Part shown: positions 34,542 to 43,300 of the stretch, piece by piece
Numbering within the stretch: position 1 is the first letter of the stretch
Layout of the letters: every line of letters begins with the position of its first letter
Origin: Acetobacteraceae bacterium
Lineage (GTDB): Bacteria > Pseudomonadota > Alphaproteobacteria > Acetobacterales > Acetobacteraceae
Direction of reading: 5' to 3'
DNA length: 64,000 nucleotides
NCBI GenBank assembly: GCA_947455205.1
Contig: CANGNF010000006.1
Location: forward strand, 87,992 to 151,991
Program-made: the position numbers and the translations under genes
Notes under the pieces: model-generated
Databases searched by the model: none
Seen by the model: the letters and a program-made list of their open reading frames with translations, nothing else
Told to the model about the DNA's origin: nothing

Positions 34542-37500
34542 ATGATCGCCCTTGTCCGCATCGCCCTGGCACGCCCCTACACCTTCGTGGTCATGGCGGT
34601 GATGATCGTGCTGGCCGGTGGGCTGGCGGCGTGGAAGACCCCGGCCGACATCTTCCCCAACATCCCCGTGCCGGTGGTGGCGGTGGCCTGGACCTTCAAC
34701 GGCCTGTCACCGGAGGACATGGCCGGGCGCATCATCACGCCCTACCAGCGCACGCTGACCACCACGGTCAATGACATCGAGCACCTGGAGGCGACCTCCT
34801 ATGCCGGTGTCGGCATCGTCAAGGTGTTCTTCCAGCCCGGCGCCGATGTGCGGCTGGCCAACGCGCAGATCACCGCAGTCAGTCAGACCCTGCTGCGCCA
34901 GTTGCCGCCCGGCACCACGCCGCCGCTGATCCTGAACTACAATGCCTCCACCGTGCCCATCGTGCAGATCGCGCTGGGCGGGCGTGGCCTGACCGAGCAG
35001 CAGCTGTTCGACTTCGGCTTCAACTTCATGCGGACCCGGCTGGTGACGGTGCAGGGCGCCGCGGTGCCGCTGCCCTTCGGCGGCCGGCAGCGGCAGATCC
35101 TGATCGACCTGGACCCCGAGGCGCTGCATTCCAAGGGGCTCTCGGCCGCCGATGTCGCCAACGCCATCGCGGCGCAGACCCAGATCACCCCGGCCGGCTT
35201 CGCCAAGATCGGCGCCTTCCAGCTCAACCTCAACCTGAACAACGCGCCGGGCAACGTGGCGGAACTGGCGGCGCTGCCGATCCGCACGCTGAACGGCGCC
35301 ACCATCACCATCGCCGACGTGGCGGATGTGCGCGACGGCTCCGCCCCGCAGCAGAACGTGGTGCATGTGGACGGCCAGCGCTCGGTGCTGATGACGGTGC
35401 TGAAGTCCGGCGCCACCTCCACCATCGACATCGTCAACAACATCCGCGCGCTGATCCCGCGGCTGCGGCCCAGCCTGCCGCCGGAGTTGACGATCGAGCT
35501 GCTGAACGACCAGTCCACCTTCGTGAAGGCCGCCATCGAGGGCGTCGTCGCGGAAGGCGCGCTGGCGGCGGCGTTGACCTCGCTGATGATCCTGCTGTTC
35601 CTCGGCTCCTGGCGCTCCACCGTCATCATCGCCATCTCGATCCCGCTGGCCATCCTGGCGGCCATCGCCGCGCTGGCTGCCTTCGGGCAGACGCTGAATG
35701 TGATGACGCTGGGCGGCCTGGCGCTGGCGGTGGGCATCCTGGTGGACGACGCCACCGTCACCATCGAGAACATCAACTGGCACCTGGAACAGGGCAAGGG
35801 CGTGCGGGAGGCGATCATGGACGGCGCGGCGCAGATCGTGGTGCCGGCCTTCGTCTCGCTGCTGTGCATCTGCATCGTCTTCGTGCCGATGTTCTTCCTG
35901 CCCGGCGTCTCCGGCTTCCTGTTCGTGCCCATGGCGCTGTCGGTCATCTTCGCCATGGTGGCCAGCTTCATCCTGTCGCGCACGCTGGTGCCGACCATGG
36001 CGGCCTACCTGCTGCGCCCGCACGACCCGCATGGCCATGCCGGCCCGCGCGGCCCGCTGGGCCGGCTGCAGCAGGGCTTCGAGAACGGCTTCGACCGGCT
36101 GCGCCACGGCTACAGCGGCCTGGTCGGCCTGGCGGTGGCGCGGCCGGGCGCGACCATCATCGGCTTCCTCGGCTTCTGCGTGGCCAGCCTGGGGCTGGTG
36201 CCGCTGCTGGGGCAGAACTTCTTCCCCGAGGTGGACAGCGGCGGCATCGTGCTGCATGTCCGCGCCCCCGCCGGCACCCGGGTGGAGGAAACCTCCGCGC
36301 TGCTGGACCGCGTGCAGCGGGAGGTCCGGCGCCTGCTGCCGGAAGGCGAGATCCGCGCCATGGTCGACAATGTCGGCCTGCCCGGCAGCAGCATCAACAT
36401 CACCTACGGGTCCTCCGGCACCATCGGCCCGATGGACGGCGACATCCTGATCGGGCTGAACCACGGCCACGCCCCCACCGCCCGGCACGTGGCGCTGCTG
36501 CGGGCGGAACTGCCGCGGCTGTTCCCCACCGCCACCTTCTCCTTCCTGCCGGCCGACATCACCAGCCAGATCGTGAACTTCGGCGCCCCGGCACCGATCG
36601 ACATCCAGGTGGCCGGGCCGAACCGAGAGGCCAACCAGGAACACGCCCAGCGCATCCTGCGCGCGCTGCGCGACATCGACGGCCTGGCCGATGCGCGCAT
36701 CCAGCAGCCCGCCGGCCAGCCGGAACTGCGCTTCACCGTGGACCGCACCCGGATCAGCGCGCTGGGGCTGGAGACGCGCGACGTGACCACCAGCCTGGCC
36801 GGGGCGCTGGCCGGTTCCCTGCAGACCGCGCCGGTGTACTGGCTGAACCCGGCCAATGGCGTGACCTACCCGGTGGTGGCGCAAACCCCGGAATACCTGG
36901 TGGATACGCTGGGCGAGCTGGGCGCGCTGCCGGTGACGGGACGCCAGGGCGGCGAGCCGCAGGTGCTGGCGGCCCTCGGCAGCTTCAGCCGCGGCACCAC
37001 GCAGTCGGTGGTGTCGCAGTACAACATCCAGTCGGTGGTCAACATCTTCGGCACGCCGCAGGGCCGCGACCTGGGCGCGGTGGGCGCCGACGTGCTGCGC
37101 GCCATCGCCAGCGTGGACGCAGAGCGCCCGCCGGCCATCACCGTGACGCTGCGCGGCCAGTACCAGACCATGGCGACGGCCTTCGCCGGCATGGGCTGGG
37201 GGCTGCTGGGCGCCGTGGTGATGATCTACCTGCTCATCGTCATCAACTTCCAGTCCTGGCTGGACCCCTTCGTCATCGTCGCCGCGCTGCCGGCGGCGCT
37301 GGCCGGCATCGCCTGGATGCTGTTCGTCACCGGAACCCCGCTCTCGGTCCCGGCGCTGACCGGCGCCATCATGTGCATGGGCGTCGCCACCGCCAATTCC
37401 ATCCTGGTCATCAGCTTCGCGCGGGAACGCCTGGCGCTGGTGGGGGATGCCCGCCGCGCGGCGTGGGAGGCGGGCGTCACCCGCTTCCGCCCGGTGCTGA

Positions 37501-37697
37501 TGACGGCGTTGGCCATGGTCATCGGCATGGCGCCCATGGCGCTGGGCCTGGGCGAGGGTGGCGAGCAGAACGCGCCGCTGGGCCGCGCCGTCATCGGCGG
37601 GCTGATCTTCGCCACTTGCGCCTCCCTGGTCTTCGTGCCCACCGTCTTCGCCCTGGTGCATCGCCGCCACGGCACCGGAGAAACCGCCCATGGCTGA
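34542..37697 (+). CDS. RND-family efflux permease (HAE1/AcrB-like)
   Basis: A 1051-aa inner-membrane proton antiporter. It shows the two-fold RND layout: TM1 at about 13-30, a large periplasmic loop, TM2-6 with the proton-relay Asp pair in LALAVGILVDDATVTIENI, a second cytoplasmic-to-periplasmic half beginning near RPGATIIGFLGF, and TM8-12 ending in ALAMVIGMAPMALGLGEGGEQNAPLGRAVIGG (family motif). The gene order is permease first, with the adaptor starting 8 bases before this stop. No outer-membrane factor gene is present. The exported compound is unknown. Confidence 0.95.
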   Translation: MIALVRIALARPYTFVVMAVMIVLAGGLAAWKTPADIFPNIPVPVVAVAWTFNGLSPEDMAGRIITPYQRTLTTTVNDIEHLEATSYAGVGIVKVFFQPGADVRLANAQITAVSQTLLRQLPPGTTPPLILNYNASTVPIVQIALGGRGLTEQQLFDFGFNFMRTRLVTVQGAAVPLPFGGRQRQILIDLDPEALHSKGLSAADVANAIAAQTQITPAGFAKIGAFQLNLNLNNAPGNVAELAALPIRTLNGATITIADVADVRDGSAPQQNVVHVDGQRSVLMTVLKSGATSTIDIVNNIRALIPRLRPSLPPELTIELLNDQSTFVKAAIEGVVAEGALAAALTSLMILLFLGSWRSTVIIAISIPLAILAAIAALAAFGQTLNVMTLGGLALAVGILVDDATVTIENINWHLEQGKGVREAIMDGAAQIVVPAFVSLLCICIVFVPMFFLPGVSGFLFVPMALSVIFAMVASFILSRTLVPTMAAYLLRPHDPHGHAGPRGPLGRLQQGFENGFDRLRHGYSGLVGLAVARPGATIIGFLGFCVASLGLVPLLGQNFFPEVDSGGIVLHVRAPAGTRVEETSALLDRVQREVRRLLPEGEIRAMVDNVGLPGSSINITYGSSGTIGPMDGDILIGLNHGHAPTARHVALLRAELPRLFPTATFSFLPADITSQIVNFGAPAPIDIQVAGPNREANQEHAQRILRALRDIDGLADARIQQPAGQPELRFTVDRTRISALGLETRDVTTSLAGALAGSLQTAPVYWLNPANGVTYPVVAQTPEYLVDTLGELGALPVTGRQGGEPQVLAALGSFSRGTTQSVVSQYNIQSVVNIFGTPQGRDLGAVGADVLRAIASVDAERPPAITVTLRGQYQTMATAFAGMGWGLLGAVVMIYLLIVINFQSWLDPFVIVAALPAALAGIAWMLFVTGTPLSVPALTGAIMCMGVATANSILVISFARERLALVGDARRAAWEAGVTRFRPVLMTALAMVIGMAPMALGLGEGGEQNAPLGRAVIGGLIFATCASLVFVPTVFALVHRRHGTGETAHG

Positions 37698-38856
37698 GGC
37701 CCCGACGCCCGCGCCGCCGCAGGCCAGCGGCGCCAAGGTGCTGCGCAACCTCTTCCTGCTGGCGCTGCTGCTGGGCGGCGGGCTCTACGCCACGCTGGCC
37801 AGCCGCGACACCGCCGCCGAGCGCCTGCGCGAGACCACGGTGGCGGCGGCGCTGCCCAGTGTCAGCGTGCTGCAACCCGGCGAGGTGAAGCCGAAGGCCC
37901 TGGTGCTGCCGGCCCGGCTGCAGGCCTGGACCGAGGCGCCGGTCTTCGCCCGCAACAACGGCTTCCTGCGCGCCCGCCATGCCGACCTGGGCGACCAGGT
38001 CCGCGCCGGCGACCTGCTGGCCGAGATCGACGCGCCGGAGCTGGAGCAGCAGCTCGCGGCCTCGGTCGCGGTGCTGGGCACCATCCAGGCGCAGCGCAAC
38101 CTGTCCCAGGCCACGGCGCGGCGCTGGGCGGAACTGGGGGCGCGCAACATCGTCTCCCAGCAGGCTTCCGACGAGAAGCGCGGCGACCTGGCGGCGCGCG
38201 ATTCCATGCTGCGGGAGGCTCAGGCGAATGTGGAGCGGCTGCGCGCCCAGCTGGCCTTCAACCGCGTGGTCGCGCCGTTCGACGGCACGGTGACCAGCCG
38301 CGGCACCGAGGTCGGTGCGCTGATCGTCGCCGGCGACACCAAGGCGGTGCCGCTGTTCACCATCTCCGACACGTCGCGCATCCGCGTCTATATCCGCGTG
38401 CCGCAGGCCTATGCCGCGGCCATCACGCCGGGCATGCAAGCCACCTTCACCGTGCCCGAACACCCCAGCCGCCGCTTCACCGGAGAGGTGCAGCGCAGCG
38501 CCGGCGCGATGGACGCCGCCACCGGCACCATGCTGGTGCAGTTGCTGGCCGACAACGCCGAGGGCGCGCTGCGTCCGGGTGGCTACGCGCAGCTTTCGCT
38601 GGCGCTGCCGGCTTCCCTGGTGGCCAGCGCGGTTCGCATCCCCGCCAGCGCGCTGATCTTCCGGCGGGACGGCACCACGGTTGCGGTGGTGAATGCCGAG
38701 GGCGTGGTGGAGATCCGCCAGGTGCGGATCGACCAGGACCAGGGCGCCGAGCTGGAAATCGGCGCCGGCCTGAGCCGCGAGGACTGGGTGATCGACAGCC
38801 CCTCCGACGCGATCCGCAATGGCGACCGCGTGCGGGTGCTGCGGCCGGCGGCGTAA
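37690..38856 (+). CDS. RND efflux periplasmic adaptor (membrane fusion protein)
   Basis: A 388-aa HlyD/AcrA-type adaptor linking the inner-membrane pump to an outer-membrane channel. One N-terminal membrane anchor lies at about 19-40 (NLFLLALLLGGGLYATLA). Then come the biotinyl-lipoyl halves (GFLRARHADLGDQVRAGDLLAEIDAPELEQQ and FNRVVAPFDGTVTSRGTEVG), an alpha-hairpin between them, a beta-barrel domain and a membrane-proximal domain. It overlaps the permease stop by 8 bases, so the two are co-translated. It converges on the phosphatase gene with only 7 bases between stops. Confidence 0.93.
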   Translation: MAEAPTPAPPQASGAKVLRNLFLLALLLGGGLYATLASRDTAAERLRETTVAAALPSVSVLQPGEVKPKALVLPARLQAWTEAPVFARNNGFLRARHADLGDQVRAGDLLAEIDAPELEQQLAASVAVLGTIQAQRNLSQATARRWAELGARNIVSQQASDEKRGDLAARDSMLREAQANVERLRAQLAFNRVVAPFDGTVTSRGTEVGALIVAGDTKAVPLFTISDTSRIRVYIRVPQAYAAAITPGMQATFTVPEHPSRRFTGEVQRSAGAMDAATGTMLVQLLADNAEGALRPGGYAQLSLALPASLVASAVRIPASALIFRRDGTTVAVVNAEGVVEIRQVRIDQDQGAELEIGAGLSREDWVIDSPSDAIRNGDRVRVLRPAA

Positions 38857-38863
38857 GGCCGCC

Positions 38864-39445
38864 TCAGCCCTCGGGCGCCAGTTCCGCCGGCGTTACCACC
38901 CAAACGCCGCTGCCATCGGCCGGCGGTTCGCAGCGAATCGGCAGCGCGTTCGGCGTGCGGACATTCGGCTTGTGGCCGAAGGCCAGGCGCAGCGCGCGGA
39001 ACAGCGCGCCATGCGCCACCACCAGCACCGGGCCGGGCAGGGCGGTGGCGCGGTTCACCGCGGCGACCGCGCGCTCATACAGCTGGGCGAAGCTCTCGGC
39101 GCGCTCGGGCGTGTAGCTGCCCTCGATCCAGCTGTCGTACCAGTCGCCCATCGGCAGGCCTTCCTGCTCGCCGAACTCCACCTCCCGCAGGCCGGGGTCG
39201 ATGCTGACCGGCAGCTTCAGCAGGGCGGCGGTGGTTTCCGCCGTCACCCGCGCCCGCACCAGGGGGGAGGCGACGATCGTCGTCACCTGGATGCCCGCGG
39301 CGAAGGTCTGCGCCGCGCGGCGGGCCTGCTCGACGCCCACCTTGTTCAACGGAATGTCGGTAGTGCCCTGGCTCAGCCCTTGGGCATTCCAGTCGGTCTC
39401 GCCGTGGCGCAGGAACCAGAAGGGCACGGGGTTCAACGGGGTCAT
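38864..39445 (-). CDS. histidine phosphatase-family protein
   Basis: A 193-aa phosphoglycerate-mutase-like phosphatase. The catalytic motif is FLRHGETDWN with His14. SPLVRARVTAETTA carries the second arginine, DPGLREVEFGEQEG the acid region and VLVVAHGALFRALR the second histidine. The substrate could be a small phosphate ester, and the family is too broad to say more. It is convergent with the RND adaptor gene and separated from the GST gene by two hairpins. Confidence 0.9.
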   Translation of the reverse strand: MTPLNPVPFWFLRHGETDWNAQGLSQGTTDIPLNKVGVEQARRAAQTFAAGIQVTTIVASPLVRARVTAETTAALLKLPVSIDPGLREVEFGEQEGLPMGDWYDSWIEGSYTPERAESFAQLYERAVAAVNRATALPGPVLVVAHGALFRALRLAFGHKPNVRTPNALPIRCEPPADGSGVWVVTPAELAPEG

Positions 39446-39462
39446 GGCGGCATCCTCAGCGG

Positions 39463-39531
39463 CTGCCCCGGCAATGGCCCGGCCGGGGCAGCGCGGTCAA
39501 GGGCCGGGCGCCGGCCAGGCCAGCGCCCGGC
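39463..39531 (-). terminator. two hairpins between the GST and phosphatase genes
   Basis: Nearest the GST stop, GCGCCCGGC (39523-39531) pairs with GCCGGGCGC (39503-39511). Further on, CTGCCCCGGC (39463-39472) pairs with GCCGGGGCAG (39482-39491). Both stems are perfect and lie within the 92-bp gap. No U-tract is seen. Confidence 0.5.
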
Positions 39532-39537
39532 GGCAGG

Positions 39538-40155
39538 TCAGGCCAGCCCCTCGGCCTTCATCGTCCGCACCACCGCCGGCCGCGCGTTCATGCGGGCGTA
39601 GTGCGCCGCCACATTGGCCGGCAGCTCGTTCTTCAGCCGCGCCGCCCACCAGAAGCACACGTAGAACACCGCGGTATCGGCAAAGCTGAACTCGCCGGTC
39701 ACGTAGTCCTTGCCCGCCAGCTGCTTGTCCAGCCAGGCCAGGCCCTTCTCGAAGATCTCGTTGCCGCGCGCCTGCACCGCTGCGTGGTCGGCCTCGGACG
39801 GCGCGTAGTTGCTCGGCTTGAAGATGCGGCCGAAGCCCTGCATGTGCATGGTGGCGACGCAGTAGTCGGTCACCTCCAGCGCCTTGGCCAGGGCATCGGC
39901 GCCAGCCGGCATCACCTTCGCGTCCGGGTTGGTCGAGGCCAGGTAGACCGCGATCGCCGGATACTCGGTCAGCACCCCGCCATCGTCCTTCTGCAGGGTC
40001 GGCACCTTGCTCTTCGGGTTCACGCTGGTGAACTCGGGCTTGAACTGCGCGCCTTCGCGCAGGTTCACCAGCTCGGCGTCGTAGGGCTTGCCGATCTCCT
40101 CCAGCAGCACATGGATGCCGATGGAGCAGGCGCCGGGGGCATAGAACAACTTCAT
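39538..40155 (-). CDS. glutathione S-transferase, beta-class-like
   Basis: A 205-aa transferase. The thioredoxin-fold domain starts MKLFYAPGACSIGIHVLLEEIG, with Cys10 at the position used by bacterial beta-class enzymes. SKVPTLQKDDGGVLTEYPAI holds the cis-proline and gamma-Glu binding residues. The C-terminal helical domain has KDYVTGEFSFADTAVFYV. I chose the ATG at 40155, 9 bases after GGGAGA, over a GTG two codons earlier. It probably conjugates or reduces electrophiles and sits alone between repeats. Confidence 0.9.
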   Translation of the reverse strand: MKLFYAPGACSIGIHVLLEEIGKPYDAELVNLREGAQFKPEFTSVNPKSKVPTLQKDDGGVLTEYPAIAVYLASTNPDAKVMPAGADALAKALEVTDYCVATMHMQGFGRIFKPSNYAPSEADHAAVQARGNEIFEKGLAWLDKQLAGKDYVTGEFSFADTAVFYVCFWWAARLKNELPANVAAHYARMNARPAVVRTMKAEGLA

Positions 40156-40203
40156 GGCCACATCTCTCCCGTTGCGGCCCCTACCGGGGCCGGGACGGCG
40201 AGC

Positions 40204-40255
40204 CTAGCGCAATATCTGCCTGGGCGGAACCGCCCGGGCAGATTTCCTGCGCTGG
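40204..40255. repeat. imperfect long palindrome related to the 14668 repeat
   Basis: The arm 40204-40227 (starting CTAGCGCAATATCTG) pairs with 40230-40255 with a few mismatches and one small bulge, leaving a 2-base loop. Its end sequence and length match the perfect palindrome at 14668-14717, so both are probably copies of one intergenic repeat. It lies just upstream of the GST gene. Confidence 0.7.
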
Positions 40256-40272
40256 AAGTATTTGATTCCAAA

Positions 40273-40303
40273 GCAATAACCGTTCGGCCAGAACGGAGAT
40301 TGC
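40273..40303 (-). terminator. hairpin downstream of prs
   Basis: GCAATAACCGTTC (40273-40285) faces GAACGGAGATTGC (40291-40303) with two central mismatches. It starts 8 bases past the prs stop and is probably its transcription end. It is preceded by AT-rich TTTGATTCCAAA. Confidence 0.45.
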
Positions 40304-40310
40304 GGCAGCC

Positions 40311-41243
40311 CTAGTTGAACAGGGACGAAACCGAGCTTTCGTCGCTGATCCGGCGCATCGCCTCGGCCAGCAGCGGCGCGATGGTCAGCTGGCGGATGTT
40401 GCTGGAGACGCGCACCGCTTCCGTTGCCTGGATGCTGTCGGTCACCGTCATCATCTCGATCGGGCTGGCGCCAACCCGCGCCACCGCCCCGCCCGAGAGC
40501 ACGCCATGGGTGACGTAGACCGAGGCGCCGGCGGCACCGTTCTTCAGCAGCGCCGCGGCGGCGTTGCACAGCGTGCCGCCGGAATCGACGATGTCGTCGA
40601 TCAGGATGCAGTGCCGGCCTTCCACGTCGCCGATCACGTTCATCACTTCGGAAACGCCGGCCCGCTCGCGCCGCTTGTCGATGATGGCCAACTCCGCCTT
40701 CAGGCGGGAAGCCAGTTCGCGCGCCCGCACCACGCCGCCGACATCCGGCGAGACCACCATCAGGTCGCGGCCCTGGTAGCGCTGGATGATGTCGTCGGTG
40801 AACAGCGGCGCGGCGAACAGGTTGTCCACGGGAATGTCGAAGAAGCCCTGGATCTGCCCGGCATGCAGGTCCATCGTCAGCACCCGGTTGGCGCCGGCCT
40901 CGGTGATCAGGTTGGCCACCAGCTTGGCGCTGATCGGCGTGCGGCTGCCGCTCTTGCGGTCCTGCCGGGCGTAGCCGAAGTAGGGGATCACGGCGGTGAT
41001 GCGGCGCGCGCTGGCGCGGCGCAGCGCGTCCAGCGTGATCAGCAGCTCCATCAGGTTGTCATTCGCCGGGTAGCTGGTGCTCTGCACCACGAAGACATCC
41101 TCGCCACGGACATTCTCGTGGATCTCCACGAAGACCTCCATGTCGGCGAAGCGCCGGATGGAAGCACTGGTCAGCGGCAACCCAAGGGCTGCGGCAACGG
41201 CCTCGGCCAGGGGGCGGTTGCTGTTGCAGGCGACGATCTTCAT
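40311..41243 (-). CDS. prs: ribose-phosphate pyrophosphokinase (PRPP synthetase)
   Basis: Makes PRPP from ribose-5-phosphate and ATP for nucleotides, histidine and tryptophan. The 310 aa match class I enzymes. It has the N-terminal [56 protein letters not shown] and the PRPP-binding loop [17 protein letters not shown] started at [15 protein letters not shown] (41243), which has AAGGGG upstream and matches the family; a longer open frame adds unrelated residues. It ends a run of minus-strand genes from hldD. Confidence 0.96.
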   Translation of the reverse strand: MKIVACNSNRPLAEAVAAALGLPLTSASIRRFADMEVFVEIHENVRGEDVFVVQSTSYPANDNLMELLITLDALRRASARRITAVIPYFGYARQDRKSGSRTPISAKLVANLITEAGANRVLTMDLHAGQIQGFFDIPVDNLFAAPLFTDDIIQRYQGRDLMVVSPDVGGVVRARELASRLKAELAIIDKRRERAGVSEVMNVIGDVEGRHCILIDDIVDSGGTLCNAAAALLKNGAAGASVYVTHGVLSGGAVARVGASPIEMMTVTDSIQATEAVRVSSNIRQLTIAPLLAEAMRRISDESSVSSLFN

Positions 41244-41408
41244 GCCAACCCCTTGGATATTCGGCCGCGGCGGGCGGTGCATAGCATCGCAGCCGCGGGC
41301 AGGGGAGGCTTCATCGCCCCGCCGCGGCGTGCAGTATCAAGATGACGGTTTCGTGTAAATCGCGCCGCCCGCGCGCCGCCCCGTGCGGGACGCATGGCGG
41401 CCACCGCC

Positions 41409-42461
41409 CTACCGGGCAGGCGGTGCCACCAGCGGGTTGCTGCCGCGCCCCGGCAGCCCGGCGGGCAGCGCGGGCGGCGCCCCGTTCGGCCCGGTGGCGC
41501 CGGGTGGCAACGGCGCCAGGCCGGGCGGCATGGCCGGCGGCACGGCGGTGGTGGCCGGCTCCGCCGTCGTCGCGTTCACCAGCACCTGGCGGATCCCGCC
41601 CGAGGCTTCCTCGGCCACCACATAGGCCACGTCGCCCCAGGGCCGGTTCAGGCTGCCGCCGGGCACCTCGTTCATCTGCACCACCTGGCCCAGCTCCTCG
41701 CCATCCCGCCGGCTGACGCGCCAGACGATCTCGACGCGCTGCTGGCCGCTGGGCAGCGGCACCAGCGTCACGCGGCCTTCCAGCCCGAAGGTGGCACCGT
41801 CCGAGACCTCCTGCATCACATAGCCATAGCGCGAGAGGAATTCGCGCATGCGCGTCGCCAGCGCGGTGTTGCCGTCACCCGGCGCGCCAGTGACGCGGGC
41901 GAAGCGCACCCGCGCCGGGCCGCCGGCCAGCGCCACCGGGTCCATCTGCTTGCGCGCCGCGTCCACCTGCAGCAGCAGCGTGCTGAGCGAGCGCGCCGCC
42001 TGCGCCGCCATCGGCCCGAAGGCGCCGGGGCCGGGGTTGCTCCACAGCTGCGGCGGCATGGGCTGGCCGGCGACCACGCCCTGCTCTTTGCCATCCGCAT
42101 CCAGCAGGCGGAACTTGGCCACCACGCCCCGCGGTCCCGATTCGGCGACGATGTCGACATGCCAGTCCAGCGGCATCGGCCGGTCGGTGGCGGTAGCGGG
42201 CACTTCCTCGGCCTGCAGCGCGGTGGCCAGGGCGTCGGCCAGCTGCTTGGCCGCCTCATCCGTCAGCAGGGCCTGGGTTGGCGGGGCAATGGCCAGGCGC
42301 AGCGCCAGCGGAATGGCCAGCCGCGCCCCGGTACGGCCGGGCCGGCCGCGATAGGGCTGCAGGTCGGTGCAGGCCGCCGGCAGCAGCAGCGCCAGGGCCA
42401 GCGCCAGCCGCGCCAGCACGCGCAGGCGCGCGCCGGCGCCACGGGTTTCAGATGAATACAC
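41409..42461 (-). CDS. predicted lipoprotein, uncharacterised
   Basis: A 350-aa protein with a lipoprotein signal: charged N-terminus, hydrophobic LARLALALALLLPAA and the lipobox cysteine in PAACTDLQPY. The mature part has a mixed alpha/beta region (PLDWHVDIVAESGPRGVVAKFRLLDADGKEQG, RVEIVWRVSRRDGEELGQVVQMNEVPGG split by family-like strands) and a proline/glycine-rich tail from about residue 300. I know no function. Translation starts at a GTG overlapping the end of the 22-codon gene. It lies between pgeF and prs in a conserved-looking housekeeping group. Confidence 0.8.
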   Translation of the reverse strand: MYSSETRGAGARLRVLARLALALALLLPAACTDLQPYRGRPGRTGARLAIPLALRLAIAPPTQALLTDEAAKQLADALATALQAEEVPATATDRPMPLDWHVDIVAESGPRGVVAKFRLLDADGKEQGVVAGQPMPPQLWSNPGPGAFGPMAAQAARSLSTLLLQVDAARKQMDPVALAGGPARVRFARVTGAPGDGNTALATRMREFLSRYGYVMQEVSDGATFGLEGRVTLVPLPSGQQRVEIVWRVSRRDGEELGQVVQMNEVPGGSLNRPWGDVAYVVAEEASGGIRQVLVNATTAEPATTAVPPAMPPGLAPLPPGATGPNGAPPALPAGLPGRGSNPLVAPPAR

Positions 42462-42516
42462 AGCTCACCAGCATGGTCAGAAGGGTGAAGATCAGCAGCA
42501 TCCAAAGGTAGGGCAT
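42448..42516 (-). CDS. 22-aa predicted membrane peptide
   Basis: The peptide reads MPYLWMLLIFTLLTMLVSCVFI: one hydrophobic helix covering almost the whole length, like known single-span bacterial microproteins. Its ATG is 4 bases after the pgeF stop, and its last codons overlap the lipoprotein start in another frame. Codons end mainly in G or C. No clear ribosome site beyond GTGAGACG is seen, so coupling to pgeF would be needed. It could instead be a leader for the lipoprotein gene. Confidence 0.45.
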   Translation of the reverse strand: MPYLWMLLIFTLLTMLVSCVFI

Positions 42517-42520
42517 CGTC

Positions 42521-43300
42521 TCACCCCCGCAGCGCTATGGCGGAAAGCTGATGGCCGATCGGCAGGGTGCCGTCATGCGTGGCCCGCCGATAGCTGAAGA
42601 AGCGCCCGGCATCGGCATAGGTATCGGCCCCCAGGCTGGCCACCGCGCCCAGCCCCAGCGCGCCCAGCCTGGCCAGGCAATAGCCGGGCAGGTCGAACTG
42701 CCACTTGCCCGCCTGCGCGCCGGTGGTGAAGAACCGCGCATCCGCGGCCGCGCGCGCCAGCACCTGGTCGCGCAGGTCGGCGCCCACCTCGTAGCTCGGC
42801 TGGTGGATGCAGGGGCCCAGCACCGCCGCCACCCGCCCGGGCCGGGCGCCCAGCGCGCACATCGCGTCCAGCGTCGCCTCCATCACCCCCAGCATTGCGC
42901 CGCGCCAGCCGGCATGGCAGGCGCCGATCACCCCCGCCTCGGCATCGGCGAACAGCACCGGCCCGCAATCCGCCGTCACGATGCCCAAGGCGACGCCGCG
43001 CCGGCGGGTGACGATGCCATCCGCCTGCGGCCGGGCATCCTCCGGCCAGCCGTCCTCCGCCAGCACCGCCACGGCGGCGCCATGCACCTGGTGCAGGCCG
43101 AACAGCGCATCCGGCGCCACGCCCACGGCCCGCGCCGCCCGCGCCCGGTTCTCCGCCACCAGCGCAAGATCGTCCCGCCCGTTCAGCGAGCAGTTCAGCG
43201 TGCCGAAGGCACCAGCCGAGACCCCGCCACGGCGGGTGAAGAAGCCATGCGGCACGCCGTCCAGCGCGGCATGGGTCAGGAATTCGGCTGTTGCGCTCAT
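42521..43300 (-). CDS. pgeF: peptidoglycan editing factor / multicopper-like polyphenol oxidase (PgeF, YfiH family)
   Basis: A 259-aa YfiH-family enzyme. In E. coli the homologue removes wrongly built cell-wall precursors; other members act as purine-nucleoside phosphorylases or laccases. It has the metal motifs LFGLHQVHGAAV, IVTADCGPVLFAD and IGACHAGWRGAMLGV, plus VLGPCIHQPSYEVG and QFDLPGYC. I chose the ATG at 43300, which overlaps the midA stop (ATGA); the longer frame lies inside midA. Confidence 0.92.
   Translation of the reverse strand: MSATAEFLTHAALDGVPHGFFTRRGGVSAGAFGTLNCSLNGRDDLALVAENRARAARAVGVAPDALFGLHQVHGAAVAVLAEDGWPEDARPQADGIVTRRRGVALGIVTADCGPVLFADAEAGVIGACHAGWRGAMLGVMEATLDAMCALGARPGRVAAVLGPCIHQPSYEVGADLRDQVLARAAADARFFTTGAQAGKWQFDLPGYCLARLGALGLGAVASLGADTYADAGRFFSYRRATHDGTLPIGHQLSAIALRG

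Noticed and set aside
34707..37748. 1013-codon minus-strand open frame
   Set aside because: It lies antisense to the RND permease and has His/Gln/Arg-rich, non-homologous composition.
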